Assembly (NCBI GenBank): GCA_903834785.1
Contig: CAILKP010000060.1
Span: 1-64,000, forward strand
Source: an uncultured bacterium
GTDB taxonomy: Bacteria > Planctomycetota > Phycisphaerae > Phycisphaerales > UBA1924
Direction: 5' to 3'
DNA: 64,000 nucleotides
Shown here: piece after piece, positions 1-8,849 of the stretch
Layout of the letters: every line of letters begins with the position of its first letter
Position numbering within the stretch: position 1 is the stretch's first letter
Notes under the pieces: generated by a model
Database searches by the model: none
Told to the model about the DNA's origin: nothing
What the model saw: the letters and a program-made list of their open reading frames with translations, nothing else
Program-made: the position numbers and the translations under genes

Positions 1-123
1 AGGGGAGACGCGGCCCCTCTCCCCTCTCAAACTCACCCCTCTACCCCCCTCCCCTGTGGCGTGCAACGTGCAGCTGCAGGGGCTGGTACCATCAACAGAC
101 TCTCATAGCGGCTGGTACAGGAA
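1..123. other. C-rich left-edge sequence, no gene seen
   Basis: The first 56 bases are strongly pyrimidine-rich on this strand, with runs such as CCCCTCTCCCCTCTC and ACCCCCCTCCCC. I see no coding frame that extends from outside the window. Similar C- or G-rich tracts occur in other intergenic spaces of this window (see findings), so this may be one more copy of that element cut by the window edge. Confidence 0.5.
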
Positions 124-687
124 ATGGGGGCAGGTCACGATCTGGTACAGAAATCATCGGTCTGGTCACAGAGAGTTGATCTGTCGTCGGATGGCGAGTT
201 CCAAGACCCGTATGCCATCCAACAAGAGTTCGATTGGTGTATTGACACCCTGCTTTTTTGTCCTTGTGTGGCTTCGTTTGGATGTTCGCAAGTGCTGCCG
301 CGGAAACTGGAACATTGGCTGACGGAGGAAGGCGGCAAGGTCGTCGAGAAGGCTGCCGCACTGGGAGGTGCATCGTTGTCATCCGACGAGCGGCTGCTTC
401 GCGAGGTGTGGTTGTTCGACACGGAGATTCGAAACGGGGGTGTTTCGCAGTACTTCGGCAACTGGGGAAACGAACAGTGGGCCACGCTGTGTAAAGGGGC
501 GCGTCCCACTCTGCCGTCATTCTCAGAGTTCGCCGGCATGGTCGACAAGATCGTCGTCGGCCAGGAGGACCCATACCTGTCAGTCATCGGTGCGGGGGAC
601 ACGCTTGATCGTGCCTACTACGCTGTGCAGACGCGCCTTGTGACCGAACTGCGTGCGTATCTTCGGGGCCGCAGACGTCAGGTCTAG
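124..687 (+). CDS. DMP19/DUF4375-like protein
   Basis: A 187-residue frame whose central part resembles the DMP19 (DUF4375) family: residues 94-113 carry E-V-W-x-F-D-x-E-x-x-N-G-G-x-x-Q-Y-F-x-N, the family's NGG-x-x-Q-(Y/F)-F core. DMP19 members include a DNA-mimic protein of Neisseria, and related domains often sit among toxin-immunity genes. The first ~60 residues look poorly conserved (cysteine-rich, no family match recognised), so the true start may be an in-frame TTG or GTG inside the frame. It is followed 133 bases later by a DUF2185 gene on the same strand, which supports an immunity-type context. No toxin gene is visible here; it may lie left of the window. Family call is by motif only. 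Confidence 0.6.
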   Translation: MGAGHDLVQKSSVWSQRVDLSSDGEFQDPYAIQQEFDWCIDTLLFCPCVASFGCSQVLPRKLEHWLTEEGGKVVEKAAALGGASLSSDERLLREVWLFDTEIRNGGVSQYFGNWGNEQWATLCKGARPTLPSFSEFAGMVDKIVVGQEDPYLSVIGAGDTLDRAYYAVQTRLVTELRAYLRGRRRQV

Positions 688-820
688 GCCGAGCACCCAA
701 ACGCCAGAAGGCCGTGGAGAGAAGGTCGAATTGGCGCACCGTTGTCGAGTGGCCCCTGCTCGCGGTTCGCCAGCATGTAAGTGGGGCGCGGCGGCCCGGT
801 ACCTCGCTAACAATCGAGAC

Positions 821-1183
821 ATGTCAGACCCGAAGAACAAGCCGTTTCGACGCCGCGCTGGCCAGATACGCCCGCTAGCGGTGGGCCATGGGGGCTGCTT
901 TGCCAGTAAGCTGATCACCTGCGAGGGGCACAAGGTTGGGTACATGTACCGTGAAGAGCGTGACTTCTCCGAGGACAGCGGTTGGCGGTTCCTCGCCGGC
1001 TGCGAGTCTGACGAATTCATGGACAATCCCAAGAATCACGGAGTGTACGACGTAAACACGATCGCCAACTACGACCCGGACATCATCCCGTTCCTTGATG
1101 CCCCAGTTGGCACTGCGTTTGAGCGGGCCAACGGAACAGGGCCGCTCGTGGAGATCGAGGACTTTCAGCTCCCCAATGATTAG
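821..1183 (+). CDS. DUF2185 family (immunity-type) protein
   Basis: A 120-residue protein; I chose the ATG at 821 because the family similarity begins shortly after it, although the frame is open further upstream. Visible family signatures are GYMYRE (residues 40-45), DSGWRF (52-57), NYDPDI (83-88) and GTAFER (97-102), which match DUF2185, a small domain commonly described as an immunity-protein relative. No signal peptide or membrane segment is seen, so it should be cytoplasmic. It lies between a DMP19-like gene and an unknown 128-residue gene on the same strand, an arrangement typical of stacked immunity genes. Family assignment is fairly firm; the role as an antitoxin/immunity protein is inferred. 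Confidence 0.75.
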   Translation: MSDPKNKPFRRRAGQIRPLAVGHGGCFASKLITCEGHKVGYMYREERDFSEDSGWRFLAGCESDEFMDNPKNHGVYDVNTIANYDPDIIPFLDAPVGTAFERANGTGPLVEIEDFQLPND

Positions 1184-1296
1184 TCGAGTGTGGAGTGCGC
1201 CCGAGCTTCAGTGCAAGAGTGCCCGCCACAAGCCCCGGGCGTGCTTCCTCCCGCAGGCGAACCGCAAACGCAGGACAGGCACCGAGTCTTTCGGCC

Positions 1297-1683
1297 ATGA
1301 GTATCTACAGACGAGATGGCGTGTGTCCGGAATGGGAGCCGATCCCGTGGGATGCCACTGGCCCAGCGGTCGATGCCCAAGAACGTGGCTTCCACGAGCG
1401 GGCTGGCAAGCCGCTGGTTTGGATGAAGATCGATTGGCAGGACTTTCCTTCGCACGGTATCTTCGGTCAGGATCGCGATTGGTTTGTGAGTCGGGATATT
1501 GCGTACGTCACCACCTTCGACGATGAAGACTTCGTTCTGATTCAGAATACATGGCATGGCTTTCCTGATCCGCCGGAGTGGGGCTTGGCAACACGGTTGA
1601 CGGCGAACCCTCGGGCCGGCTGGTCAACGTGGGGCCACTTTGCGAGTCTGCCCAAGGCGTGGTCGGTTCCCGATGTGCATTAA
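1297..1683 (+). CDS. Hypothetical protein in immunity-like cluster
   Basis: A 128-residue soluble protein starting at the ATG at 1297 (MSIYRRDG); an upstream in-frame start at 1195 would add 34 residues rich in Arg/Ser that look non-coding. It is rich in Trp (nine residues) and Asp, with paired W-x-x-I-P-W and a C-terminal G-W-S-T-W-G. I do not recognise a family. Size, tryptophan content and its position directly after a DUF2185 gene suggest another member of the SMI1/immunity-like class, but that is context only. Confidence 0.55.
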   Translation: MSIYRRDGVCPEWEPIPWDATGPAVDAQERGFHERAGKPLVWMKIDWQDFPSHGIFGQDRDWFVSRDIAYVTTFDDEDFVLIQNTWHGFPDPPEWGLATRLTANPRAGWSTWGHFASLPKAWSVPDVH

Positions 1684-1759
1684 ACAGATTGCTTGACGTC
1701 TACCCCACGCCGAGCAGTGCAGCACTGTCCCAGTGCACTTGCCGCGGTCGTGTTTGAAG

Positions 1760-2146
1760 TCAATCGGACTCGTCAGCCGGAAGCCGAGTGATGCCCGGGA
1801 GCAACTCCGCAGCGTGAGCCATCCAGCAGTCTGACCTCTCTGTGCCAACTTCATGTCCGGCGGAGCAAACGAGGTTCGGGCCGTCGCCTCCAGCACGCCC
1901 ACAGCAGCCGGAGTGGCGTCGTGCATCCGGATGATGGCTAGTACCCGACAGATCGGCCAGGTTGACCAGCACACGGCCTGTGGATCCCGAGTGATAGTCG
2001 TCATCGCTCAACGCAAAGAAGCCGACCGGGACAGCCGGCTGGCCATCCTCCAGGCAGACAGCGCGATCCGACGGAAGCGGTGTCAGCGGGCGTGTGATCA
2101 CCTGGTGGCACACGGGGCACGCAAAGACCACTGGCTTGGCCGTCAT
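1760..2146 (-). CDS. Hypothetical protein with CxxC zinc-ribbon start
   Basis: A 128-residue protein. Cys10 and Cys13 form a C-P-V-C pair right after the N-terminus, and a second set of possible metal ligands lies near residues 92-110 (C-S-A-G-H and C-W-M-A-H). This suggests a small zinc-binding fold, but I recognise no named family. It starts 9 bases after the stop of the DUF1801 gene and runs in the same direction, so the two are probably co-transcribed. No membrane segment is seen. Confidence 0.55.
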   Translation of the reverse strand: MTAKPVVFACPVCHQVITRPLTPLPSDRAVCLEDGQPAVPVGFFALSDDDYHSGSTGRVLVNLADLSGTSHHPDARRHSGCCGRAGGDGPNLVCSAGHEVGTERSDCWMAHAAELLPGITRLPADESD

Positions 2147-2155
2147 GTCGGTAGT

Positions 2156-2785
2156 TTATCGCCGCATCGTGCCAAGGCCGCCGGTCGACTTCTTCCGTCC
2201 TGCCGCTGCCTTCTTCTTCGTGGTCTTCCGTTTCGCCGCCGGGGCGGTCTTCGCGGCAGCCTTCGCAGCGGGCTTGCCTGTCACCTTCTTCTTCAGCGGC
2301 TTGCCGTCCGGACCTTTGCCGATGCTCGCGAGCATGTCGGTGTGGTCTTTGAGGTACTTGTCCACCGGCATCCGGTCGATCGCCTGGCCGATGACTTCCA
2401 GCGAGAGGTCCTCGAGCTTCTTGAACCGCAGGCAGCAGCCCGCGCCGCCGACCTGGATGTGCAGTGTGCGGCCCGTGACCGTCCATGCCTTGTCGAACCA
2501 CTGCCGCATCGGCGTGTTCTGAAACAGGAAGAGCATGTAGACGACCATGTCGTTCTTCTGCGATGACAGGCCCATGTACATCAGCGGCCGTTCCGGCCGC
2601 GTGTGGTGCCCGTGCGGCCAGATGCTGTGGGGCACGCAGTAGCCGATGATGCCGTACTGCATGACCTCCTGAAAGTCCTTGTCCAGCTTGCCGCGGATGA
2701 ACGTGCGGACCTCGGAAACAGCCTTCCGCCGCGGCTCGGGCAGCGAGGCAAGATACTCTGGCACGGTGGCGGCCGCGGACTTCAT
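2156..2785 (-). CDS. DUF1801 family protein with Lys/Ala-rich tail
   Basis: I place the start at the ATG whose complement is at 2783-2785, giving 209 residues; the frame is open 23 codons further but that stretch is not family-like. Residues ~5-140 match DUF1801 (YdhG-like): the N-terminal T-V-P-E-Y-L-A-S-L-P-E-P-R, the Y-G-I-I-G-Y core and the C-L-R-F-K-K segment. The last ~55 residues are a basic Lys/Ala/Thr/Pro tail (PAAK, KKTT, KKKA) resembling histone H1-like tails and could bind nucleic acid. DUF1801 proteins are small cytoplasmic proteins of unknown biochemical role. A second DUF1801-like gene without the tail lies at 6571-6966. Confidence 0.8.
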   Translation of the reverse strand: MKSAAATVPEYLASLPEPRRKAVSEVRTFIRGKLDKDFQEVMQYGIIGYCVPHSIWPHGHHTRPERPLMYMGLSSQKNDMVVYMLFLFQNTPMRQWFDKAWTVTGRTLHIQVGGAGCCLRFKKLEDLSLEVIGQAIDRMPVDKYLKDHTDMLASIGKGPDGKPLKKKVTGKPAAKAAAKTAPAAKRKTTKKKAAAGRKKSTGGLGTMRR

Positions 2786-2977
2786 GGGGCACGGTAGGGG
2801 AGGCGGTACGCAGGCCCGCACGGCGTGGGTTTCGTGCTGCAGCGGCCGGGCCAAGCGTCAGTACTCCATTACGCCGTGCCGCTTTGGGTTGCTCAGTTCG
2901 CTCACTGCTCCCCGCTCTTGAACCTGATCTTTCCGACGTTCTCCATTGGGGCCCAGTCGTGAGATTACTATCGCCGC
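2786..2977. other. Divergent intergenic region between DUF1801 and ECF sigma
   Basis: This 190-base gap separates the minus-strand DUF1801 gene from the plus-strand ECF sigma gene and must carry both promoters. I see no convincing -35/-10 pair by eye and no repeat. Confidence 0.35.
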
Positions 2978-3574
2978 TTGCCCCCTGTGCCCGAGCAACC
3001 TGAGGATGCCACGCTGCTGATGGCTGCCGCGGCGGGTGGGGATCGGGCGGCCGCGGATCGGCTGCTGCCGCTGGTGTATGAGCAGCTTCGCAAGGCGGCC
3101 CAGCTTGGGCTGGCCGGCGAGCGGGCGGGCCACACCCTTTCGGCGACGGCTCTGGTTCACGAGGCCTACTTGAAGCTGGTCGGACCGCGTGAGGTGGCCT
3201 GGGCCAGCCGGGGGCACTTTTATGCCGCCGCGGCGGAGGCGATGCGCCGGGTGCTGCTGGACCATGCCCGAGCCCGCGGCAGGCAGAAGCGGGGCCCGAC
3301 GCCGGTGCCGCTGGATGAAGCGTTGGCCGTGCTGAACGTGGCCGATCTGGCCCTGGACGCACATTCCGACCAAATCGTGAGGCTGGACGAGGCGGTCCGA
3401 CGCTTGGAGGCTGAGGACCCGGATGTGGCCCAGATCGTTCGGCTCCGGTTTTATGCCGGGCTCAGCGGCGAGGAAACCGCATCGGCCCTGGGTCGCTCGC
3501 CAGCCACGGTGGACCGTGACTGGGCGTGGGCACGCGCGTGGTTGTATCGGCAACTGCGGCCGGCTGGTTCATAG
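2978..3574 (+). CDS. ECF-type RNA polymerase sigma factor (TIGR02999-like)
   Basis: A 198-residue sigma factor starting at a TTG (2978) or the GTG at 2987. Region 2 is seen around residues 15-105, with L-V-Y-E-Q-L-R-K-A-A and the family-typical S-A-T-A-L-V-H-E-A-Y-L-K-L, followed by R-R-V-L-L-D-H-A-R-A-R. Region 4 (residues ~130-195) contains V-R-L-R-F-Y-A-G-L-S-G-E-E-T-A and an HTH ending R-D-W-A-W-A-R-A-W-L, the hallmark of the planctomycete/acidobacterial ECF group whose genes neighbour Ser/Thr kinases. Indeed the kinase gene starts only 26 bases downstream. The pair probably forms an operon in which the kinase controls the sigma factor; that link is inferred from context and known gene neighbourhoods. 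Confidence 0.9.
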   Translation: MPPVPEQPEDATLLMAAAAGGDRAAADRLLPLVYEQLRKAAQLGLAGERAGHTLSATALVHEAYLKLVGPREVAWASRGHFYAAAAEAMRRVLLDHARARGRQKRGPTPVPLDEALAVLNVADLALDAHSDQIVRLDEAVRRLEAEDPDVAQIVRLRFYAGLSGEETASALGRSPATVDRDWAWARAWLYRQLRPAGS

Positions 3575-3600
3575 GTGCGGGCGGCGGTACGGAGTTGATC

Positions 3601-6441
3601 ATGAGCGCGAGTCGCCAGTACATCCGGGAAGTCTTCGACACCGCGCGGCGGCTGCCCAAGGCAGAGCGGGCGGCGTTCCTTGACGGTCTGGCGGCTGAAC
3701 AAGGGCCGGTGCGTGCGCAGGTCGAGGACATGCTCGCGGCACTGGAGGAAGCGGGGGGGTTCATGTCCGAACCGACGATCAACTCATCCTCCGAGGCTCC
3801 GACGCTGGGCAACCCGGCGTATCCGGATTCCGCAGGGCTGGATGCGAGCGCGGCCGCACCGCTGCACGAGGCACCGGGCACGCGCATCGGTCCGTACAAG
3901 CTGCTGCAGCTCATTGGTGAGGGCGGATTCGGCTCGGTGTTTATGGCCGAGCAGGAGCGGCCGGTGCAGCGCAAGGTCGCGCTGAAGATCATCAAGCTCG
4001 GCATGGACACGCGGCAGGTTGTTGCCCGCTTCGAGCAGGAGCGGCAGGCACTGGCGATGATGGACCACCCCAACATCGCGCGGGTGCTGGATGCCGGGGC
4101 GACGGAGACGGGGCGGCCGTTCTTTGTGATGGAGCTGGTCAAGGGCGACCCGATCGTTGAGTACTGCGACAAGAACAACCTGAGCATCGAGGATCGGATC
4201 GAGCTGTTCGCGCAGGTCTGCGGTGCGGTGCAGCACGCCCATACCAAGGGCATCATCCACCGCGACATCAAGCCAAGCAACATTCTGGTTTCAACCCAGG
4301 ACGGGCGGCCGCACACGCGCGTGATCGACTTTGGCATCGCCAAAGCAACCGCCAGCAAGCTGACGGAAAAGACGCTGTTTACCGAGCACCGGCAGCTCAT
4401 CGGCACGCCGGAGTACATGAGTCCCGAGCAGGCCGAGGGCAATCTCGACATCGACACGCGGACGGATGTGTACTCGCTTGGTGTGCTGCTCTACGAGCTG
4501 CTGACCGGTACGACGCCGTTTACCAGCAAGGAGCTGCGGTCGGCGGCGTATGCCGAGCTGCAGCGGATCATCCGCGAGGTGGAGCCGCCCAAGCCCAGCA
4601 CGCGGCTAAGCAGCAATATCGACACCATTGCCAGTGTGGCCGCCCGCCGGCATACCGAGCCGAAGCGTTTGGGCACTGTGGTGCGCGGGGAGCTGGACTG
4701 GATTGTGATGAAGGCGCTGGAGAAGGACCGCCACCGGCGGTACGAGACCGCCAGCGGCCTGGCGATGGACATTCAGCGGTATCTCCGCGGCGAGGCGATT
4801 CAGGCCGCCCCGCCAGGCGTGGGGTACCGGGTCAAGAAGTTCTTGCGCCGCAACCGGGTGATCGTGGCCGCGGGCAGCGCGGTGGGTGCTGCGCTGCTCA
4901 TCGGTGCCGTGGCGTCCGCCTGGCAGGCCACGCTGGCCAGAGAGCAGCGTGACCTCGCGCTGGCGGCCCAGCAGGCCGAGGCCGGTGAGCGCAAACGGGC
5001 CGATGCGGCCAAGGATGAGGAAGCGGTGGCACGCAAGCGGGCTGAAACCATCAGCAGCTTCGTCATCACCGCGCTGAAGGCCGGCGATGCCCAGAACGCG
5101 GCCAACGGCGGCGGGGCGGGTGCCGCATCGGATGCCGGGCAGGATGTGACCATTTTCGCGGCGATGGACAACGCGATCGCGGATCTGGACTCGGCCCGGT
5201 TCAAGGATGATCCGGAGACAGAGGCGGCTCTGCGGTACACCATCAGCATTATTCTGCGGAACAACGGCCGCACCGTTGATGCCGAGAAGCTCGCGGCCAA
5301 ATCGCTGGAGATCCGGCGGCGGATCCACAGCGGTGACCACCAGGCGGTGGCGCTGAGTCTGAGCAACCTGGCGACGATGCGGGGCGAACTCGGGCGTGCG
5401 GCCGAGGCTGAACTGCTGATGACGCAGTCGTATGAGATGTACAAGCGGCTGTACCAGGGCGATCATCCCGACCTGGCACGGGCCATGGACAACTTCGCGC
5501 GATCGCGGCAGGCGACGGGCCACCTTAGTGAAGCACGCGACCTGCTGGAGCAGGCGCTGGAGATGCGCAAGCGGCTGTATCAAGGCGACAATGCCGATCT
5601 GGCGACCGGCATGAACAACCTTGCCCTGGCCGAGCAGGATGTGGGACGCAATGAGAAGGCCGAGCCGCTGTATCAGGGCGCGCTGGAGATGTGGAAGCGG
5701 CTCTACAAGGGCGACCACCCGGATATTGCCACGGGTCTGAACAACCTGGCTCACGTGCGGCTGGGCCTCGGCCGCCCGGCGGATGCCGAGCCGCTGCTGG
5801 TGCAGGCACTGGACATGTGGAAGCGGCTGTATAAGGGTGATCACGAGGATGTCGCCGCGGGGCTCAACGCGCTGGCCAGCGTGCGGCGAACGCTGAAGCG
5901 GCCGGCGGAAGCCGAGCCCCTGCAACTGCAGTCGCTGGAGATGTACCAGCGGCTGTACAAGGGCGACCACCCCGGAGTGGCGACGGGGCTGAGCAATCTG
6001 GCCTCGGTGCGGCAACTCCTCGGCCGCGACGAAGAAGCCGAGCGGTTGTATGCCCAGGCGCTGGAGATGTACCTGCGGCTGCATAACGGTGACCACCCGA
6101 ACGTGGCCAACGCGTTTGGCAATCTCGCTCGGGCTCGGCAGACACTGGGCAAGGCGGCTGAGGCGCGGGTGGGATTCGATCAGGCGGTGGCGATGCACCG
6201 CCGGCTGACGCCGCAGGGCTCGCTGAGACTGGTCCGCGCCCTGTGGCGTTCCGGCAGTGCCCGGATGGAGGGGAAAAACGCGGGCGATGCCGCCGCGGCG
6301 GTGGTGGAACTGCAGGAGGCCGCGACCATGGCGGAGAAGGTGCTGCCGGCGGACCACTCGCAGATTCAGGAGTGTCGTGAGACGCTGGCCAAGGCAAAGG
6401 CGGCGTTGGGCGAGCAGGGCGAGGCGCGGCCCGGGCGATGA
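3601..6441 (+). CDS. Membrane Ser/Thr protein kinase with TPR repeats
   Basis: A 946-residue protein starting at the ATG at 3601. Residues 1-55 are the helical start common in planctomycete kinases (YIREVFDTARRLP). The kinase domain covers ~95-400: glycine loop GEGGFGSV at 106-113, Lys129 in VALK, catalytic H220-R-D222-I-K-P-S-N227, D243-F-G and G-T-P-E-Y-M-S-P-E. One membrane helix follows near 420-440, then a short coiled coil. Residues ~545-875 are kinesin-light-chain-type TPRs of about 42 residues with repeated Y-x-G-D-H-P-D and G-L-x-N-L-A. All catalytic residues are present, so the kinase should be active, with the kinase domain cytoplasmic; the topology of the TPR part is not certain. 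It is likely co-transcribed with the sigma gene just upstream. Confidence 0.92.
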   Translation: MSASRQYIREVFDTARRLPKAERAAFLDGLAAEQGPVRAQVEDMLAALEEAGGFMSEPTINSSSEAPTLGNPAYPDSAGLDASAAAPLHEAPGTRIGPYKLLQLIGEGGFGSVFMAEQERPVQRKVALKIIKLGMDTRQVVARFEQERQALAMMDHPNIARVLDAGATETGRPFFVMELVKGDPIVEYCDKNNLSIEDRIELFAQVCGAVQHAHTKGIIHRDIKPSNILVSTQDGRPHTRVIDFGIAKATASKLTEKTLFTEHRQLIGTPEYMSPEQAEGNLDIDTRTDVYSLGVLLYELLTGTTPFTSKELRSAAYAELQRIIREVEPPKPSTRLSSNIDTIASVAARRHTEPKRLGTVVRGELDWIVMKALEKDRHRRYETASGLAMDIQRYLRGEAIQAAPPGVGYRVKKFLRRNRVIVAAGSAVGAALLIGAVASAWQATLAREQRDLALAAQQAEAGERKRADAAKDEEAVARKRAETISSFVITALKAGDAQNAANGGGAGAASDAGQDVTIFAAMDNAIADLDSARFKDDPETEAALRYTISIILRNNGRTVDAEKLAAKSLEIRRRIHSGDHQAVALSLSNLATMRGELGRAAEAELLMTQSYEMYKRLYQGDHPDLARAMDNFARSRQATGHLSEARDLLEQALEMRKRLYQGDNADLATGMNNLALAEQDVGRNEKAEPLYQGALEMWKRLYKGDHPDIATGLNNLAHVRLGLGRPADAEPLLVQALDMWKRLYKGDHEDVAAGLNALASVRRTLKRPAEAEPLQLQSLEMYQRLYKGDHPGVATGLSNLASVRQLLGRDEEAERLYAQALEMYLRLHNGDHPNVANAFGNLARARQTLGKAAEARVGFDQAVAMHRRLTPQGSLRLVRALWRSGSARMEGKNAGDAAAAVVELQEAATMAEKVLPADHSQIQECRETLAKAKAALGEQGEARPGR

Positions 6442-6570
6442 GACCGTGGGCTTGATGCGGTCTGCAGCGTGCCGGCTCTCTACCTGCGGGGTTAGCGTGC
6501 GAAGCCTGGTTCGCCCGCGACGGCAGTCCGATGCTACCTACGTTCTCAGCCCGCCACCCGGAGCACCGAC

Positions 6571-6966
6571 ATGGCCATTGCCCAGGACATCCTCGCGTAC
6601 AACGCGGCGCAGGCCCAGGAGGATCAGCGCATCTGTGAGGCGCTGAGCAAGGCCATTGACCGGCACCTGCCGGGGGCGGAGTGCAAAATCTGGCATCGGC
6701 ACCCGGTGTGGTTCATCGATGGCAACCCGCTGGTGGGCTACAGCAAACTCAAGGGCTGCATTCGCCTGCTGTTCTGGAGCGGCCGGTCCTTCGATGAGCC
6801 GGGGTTGACGGCCGAGGGGAGTTTTCAGGCCGCCGAGGCGCGGTATACCTCCGCCGATGAGATCGTCGCTTCGGATATGAAGCGGTGGCTGGGCAAGGCG
6901 GTGGCGATCCAGTGGGATTACAAGAACATCGTCAAGCGGAAGGGGAAGCTGGAGCGGCTGAAGTAG
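6571..6966 (+). CDS. DUF1801-like protein
   Basis: A 131-residue protein with a GGAG Shine-Dalgarno (6560-6563) seven bases before the ATG. The sequence has the YdhG/DUF1801 pattern: an N-terminal helix, W-H-R-H-P-V-W-F-I-D-G-N-P-L-V-G-Y, K-G-C-I-R-L-L-F-W-S and a terminal W-D-Y-K-N-I-V-K-R-K-G-K. It is cytoplasmic and of unknown biochemical function. It follows the kinase gene by 129 bases on the same strand but has its own ribosome site; it is convergent with the gene at 7009-7638. Confidence 0.75.
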   Translation: MAIAQDILAYNAAQAQEDQRICEALSKAIDRHLPGAECKIWHRHPVWFIDGNPLVGYSKLKGCIRLLFWSGRSFDEPGLTAEGSFQAAEARYTSADEIVASDMKRWLGKAVAIQWDYKNIVKRKGKLERLK

Positions 6967-7008
6967 CGGGCAGTGGTGACGCGCTGATCCTGAAGGCAGG
7001 CGGAACGG

Positions 7009-7638
7009 TCACGCCAGCTCGATATCAATCACGCTCATCGGCTTGCGCTTGCCCTTTTCCAAGATGTCCAGGGTCATCCAGGTGACGGAATCCCGAGAGG
7101 TCGCATCGCACGGGTATTCAAAGCCGATGGACAGCCGACCGATGAGCGGCTGGCCGGAGAGCTTGGCTGCTTCGGCAGCGGTGAGCTTGCCAGCCTTGAC
7201 GCCCTCGAGCATGGTCTGCTTGGACTCCCACTCGCGGCGGAACACAACGTGCCACGGGCCGTCGGGCTTGCGGACGGCCAGCAGAGAGACGAAGCCAGCT
7301 CCGCCACCGTTGCCGTCTTCATCGCCGATGATCTCCTCCTCGCTGAGGGTGTCATCGAAGATGCCGTCGATGTGAAGCTCCTCGGCACCGTCGATGACGA
7401 TGTCAAAGACCGTCATGGTCGGTTCGCCGTGGCCGCAGAACTCGCCCTTGAGCAGTTGCTTGGCGCTGGCGGAGTCTTTGGTTGACTCTCTGACCAGACC
7501 ATCGAGAAAAGTCGGCGGCTGTGCACCGAGGATCTGCTTCTTGGGATCGTCGAACCGGAAGCCTGGTGAACCTTCGGCCGGATCACAGAACTGGTGGTTA
7601 CCCAGCACAAAGCCCTTGGTCTGCTCTTTCTTTGCCAT
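7009..7638 (-). CDS. Hypothetical protein
   Basis: A 209-residue soluble protein with a strong AAGGAG Shine-Dalgarno (complement at 7646-7651) seven bases before its ATG, which fixes the start. The middle is acidic (around D-D-T-L-S-E-E-E-I-I-G-D-E-D) with a glycine turn, and the end (T-L-D-I-L-E-K-G-K-R-K-P) looks like beta strand. I recognise no family. It stands alone between two other transcription units. Confidence 0.7.
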   Translation of the reverse strand: MAKKEQTKGFVLGNHQFCDPAEGSPGFRFDDPKKQILGAQPPTFLDGLVRESTKDSASAKQLLKGEFCGHGEPTMTVFDIVIDGAEELHIDGIFDDTLSEEEIIGDEDGNGGGAGFVSLLAVRKPDGPWHVVFRREWESKQTMLEGVKAGKLTAAEAAKLSGQPLIGRLSIGFEYPCDATSRDSVTWMTLDILEKGKRKPMSVIDIELA

Positions 7639-7728
7639 GCACGCACTCCTTAACCTGATGAAGACCCCAGCGAGACCGCCAAATGTAGCAGCCGCAGTCT
7701 CCCGTCAAGACGCGGCCGGAATCCACAT

Positions 7729-8799
7729 TTACTGCGTGCCCGTGACTTCCGGTCCGAAGTCGATGCCCTTGAGCCCGCCGCGGGTCCAGCGATAGCGGCC
7801 CACAAAGCTCTCGGTCGCGGCACCCGTTGAAGTGGGGGGCTCGTAGCTGAACGGTGCGTAGACGATGGTGGTGGGTCCGGCGGTCGGCGCGTTGGGCTGC
7901 CAGCCGGCGCCGGAGTCGCGCGTCTTACGCTCGATCACGGAGCCGTCGAAGTGCAGCACGGGCTGGGAGGCGTTGGGATGTGCGAAGAACAGCTGCCGCC
8001 GACCGTGCCGCTGATGCGTGTCGTGCAACTGCACCTTCAGGGCCGGGAAGGCGACCTGATCAAGCCGCGTGGCACCGAATCGCGTGTTGCTGGTGATGCC
8101 GTAGGCATAATGCGAGAGGTTGGACTGCACAATGCGGCTGCCGACGGCGCTGCGGTCGTACGTTGCCGGTGGTGTTTCGTAGCTGCTGCTAAAGGGCTTG
8201 GCCCGCATGACATCACCGCCGAAACCGGTGAACTGCGGCTGGCGGATGCCGAACGCACCGGCGTTGAACGCGGCAATGTCACTCTGCCAGAGCTGTAGCG
8301 GCCGATCCTCCGGACAGGCCGCGATGGACACCGGGAGCGGAACGGACATGTAGTCGAGCAGCACGAGATGGCTGTAGTCAATCGCCGGGCCCCAGAGGAA
8401 CACGAACCCGAAGTTCGGCGACGATGGAGCGCGGCGGCGGATGATGTCCGTTGCCTGGGCCGAATGTGCGGCGGAGGCAAACGAGCCGACCGGCTGGATC
8501 AGATCCGTGTACGTCGTCGGCGTGCGGCCGGGCGTCCAGGAGAACATGGCCGTCAGACCCTTGAAGTCGATGCCGTAGGTCGCGCTGGACGTTGCCAGCT
8601 GCCTGAGGTTCGACATGCACACGCTCTGTCGTGCGGCGCGGCGAGCGCCGGCTAGTGAGGGCAGCAGAATACCCACCAGCAGCGCGATGATGCTGATGAC
8701 CACCAGCAACTCGATGAGTGTGAAGCCGCGTGCCACCCGGCCGCGGGCGCGGTCGGTCTCCTGCGGTGCAACAGATGCCGCGAGAGGGCTAAGGAGCAT
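7729..8799 (-). CDS. Type II pseudopilin-like protein (prepilin N-terminal motif)
   Basis: With the ATG at 8799 the protein has 356 residues. A basic leader is followed by [20 protein letters not shown], a class III signal cut after Gly by prepilin peptidase, with the conserved Glu at mature position 5. The next segment, [12 protein letters not shown], and the C-terminal [15 protein letters not shown] are standard in Phycisphaerae DUF1559-like pseudopilins; an H-F-D-G-S motif is present near the end. Such proteins are numerous in planctomycetes and are exported to the periplasm; their substrates are unknown. The frame is open to 9192 but the extra 131 codons are low-complexity and not family-like. 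Confidence 0.88.
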   Translation of the reverse strand: MLLSPLAASVAPQETDRARGRVARGFTLIELLVVISIIALLVGILLPSLAGARRAARQSVCMSNLRQLATSSATYGIDFKGLTAMFSWTPGRTPTTYTDLIQPVGSFASAAHSAQATDIIRRRAPSSPNFGFVFLWGPAIDYSHLVLLDYMSVPLPVSIAACPEDRPLQLWQSDIAAFNAGAFGIRQPQFTGFGGDVMRAKPFSSSYETPPATYDRSAVGSRIVQSNLSHYAYGITSNTRFGATRLDQVAFPALKVQLHDTHQRHGRRQLFFAHPNASQPVLHFDGSVIERKTRDSGAGWQPNAPTAGPTTIVYAPFSYEPPTSTGAATESFVGRYRWTRGGLKGIDFGPEVTGTQ

Positions 8800-8849
8800 G
8801 CCGAATGGTACCAGTGCAGTTGACTCTGGCTGTACAAGCTTCCCAAGTG

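Noticed and set aside
2001..3362. Long minus-strand open frame (453 codons)
   Set aside because: It runs antisense to the ECF sigma gene and out of frame through the DUF1801 gene; the translation is Pro/Arg/His-rich without any family motif.
4606..6357. 583-codon minus-strand frame
   Set aside because: Antisense shadow of the TPR half of the kinase; its repeats mirror the TPR codons.
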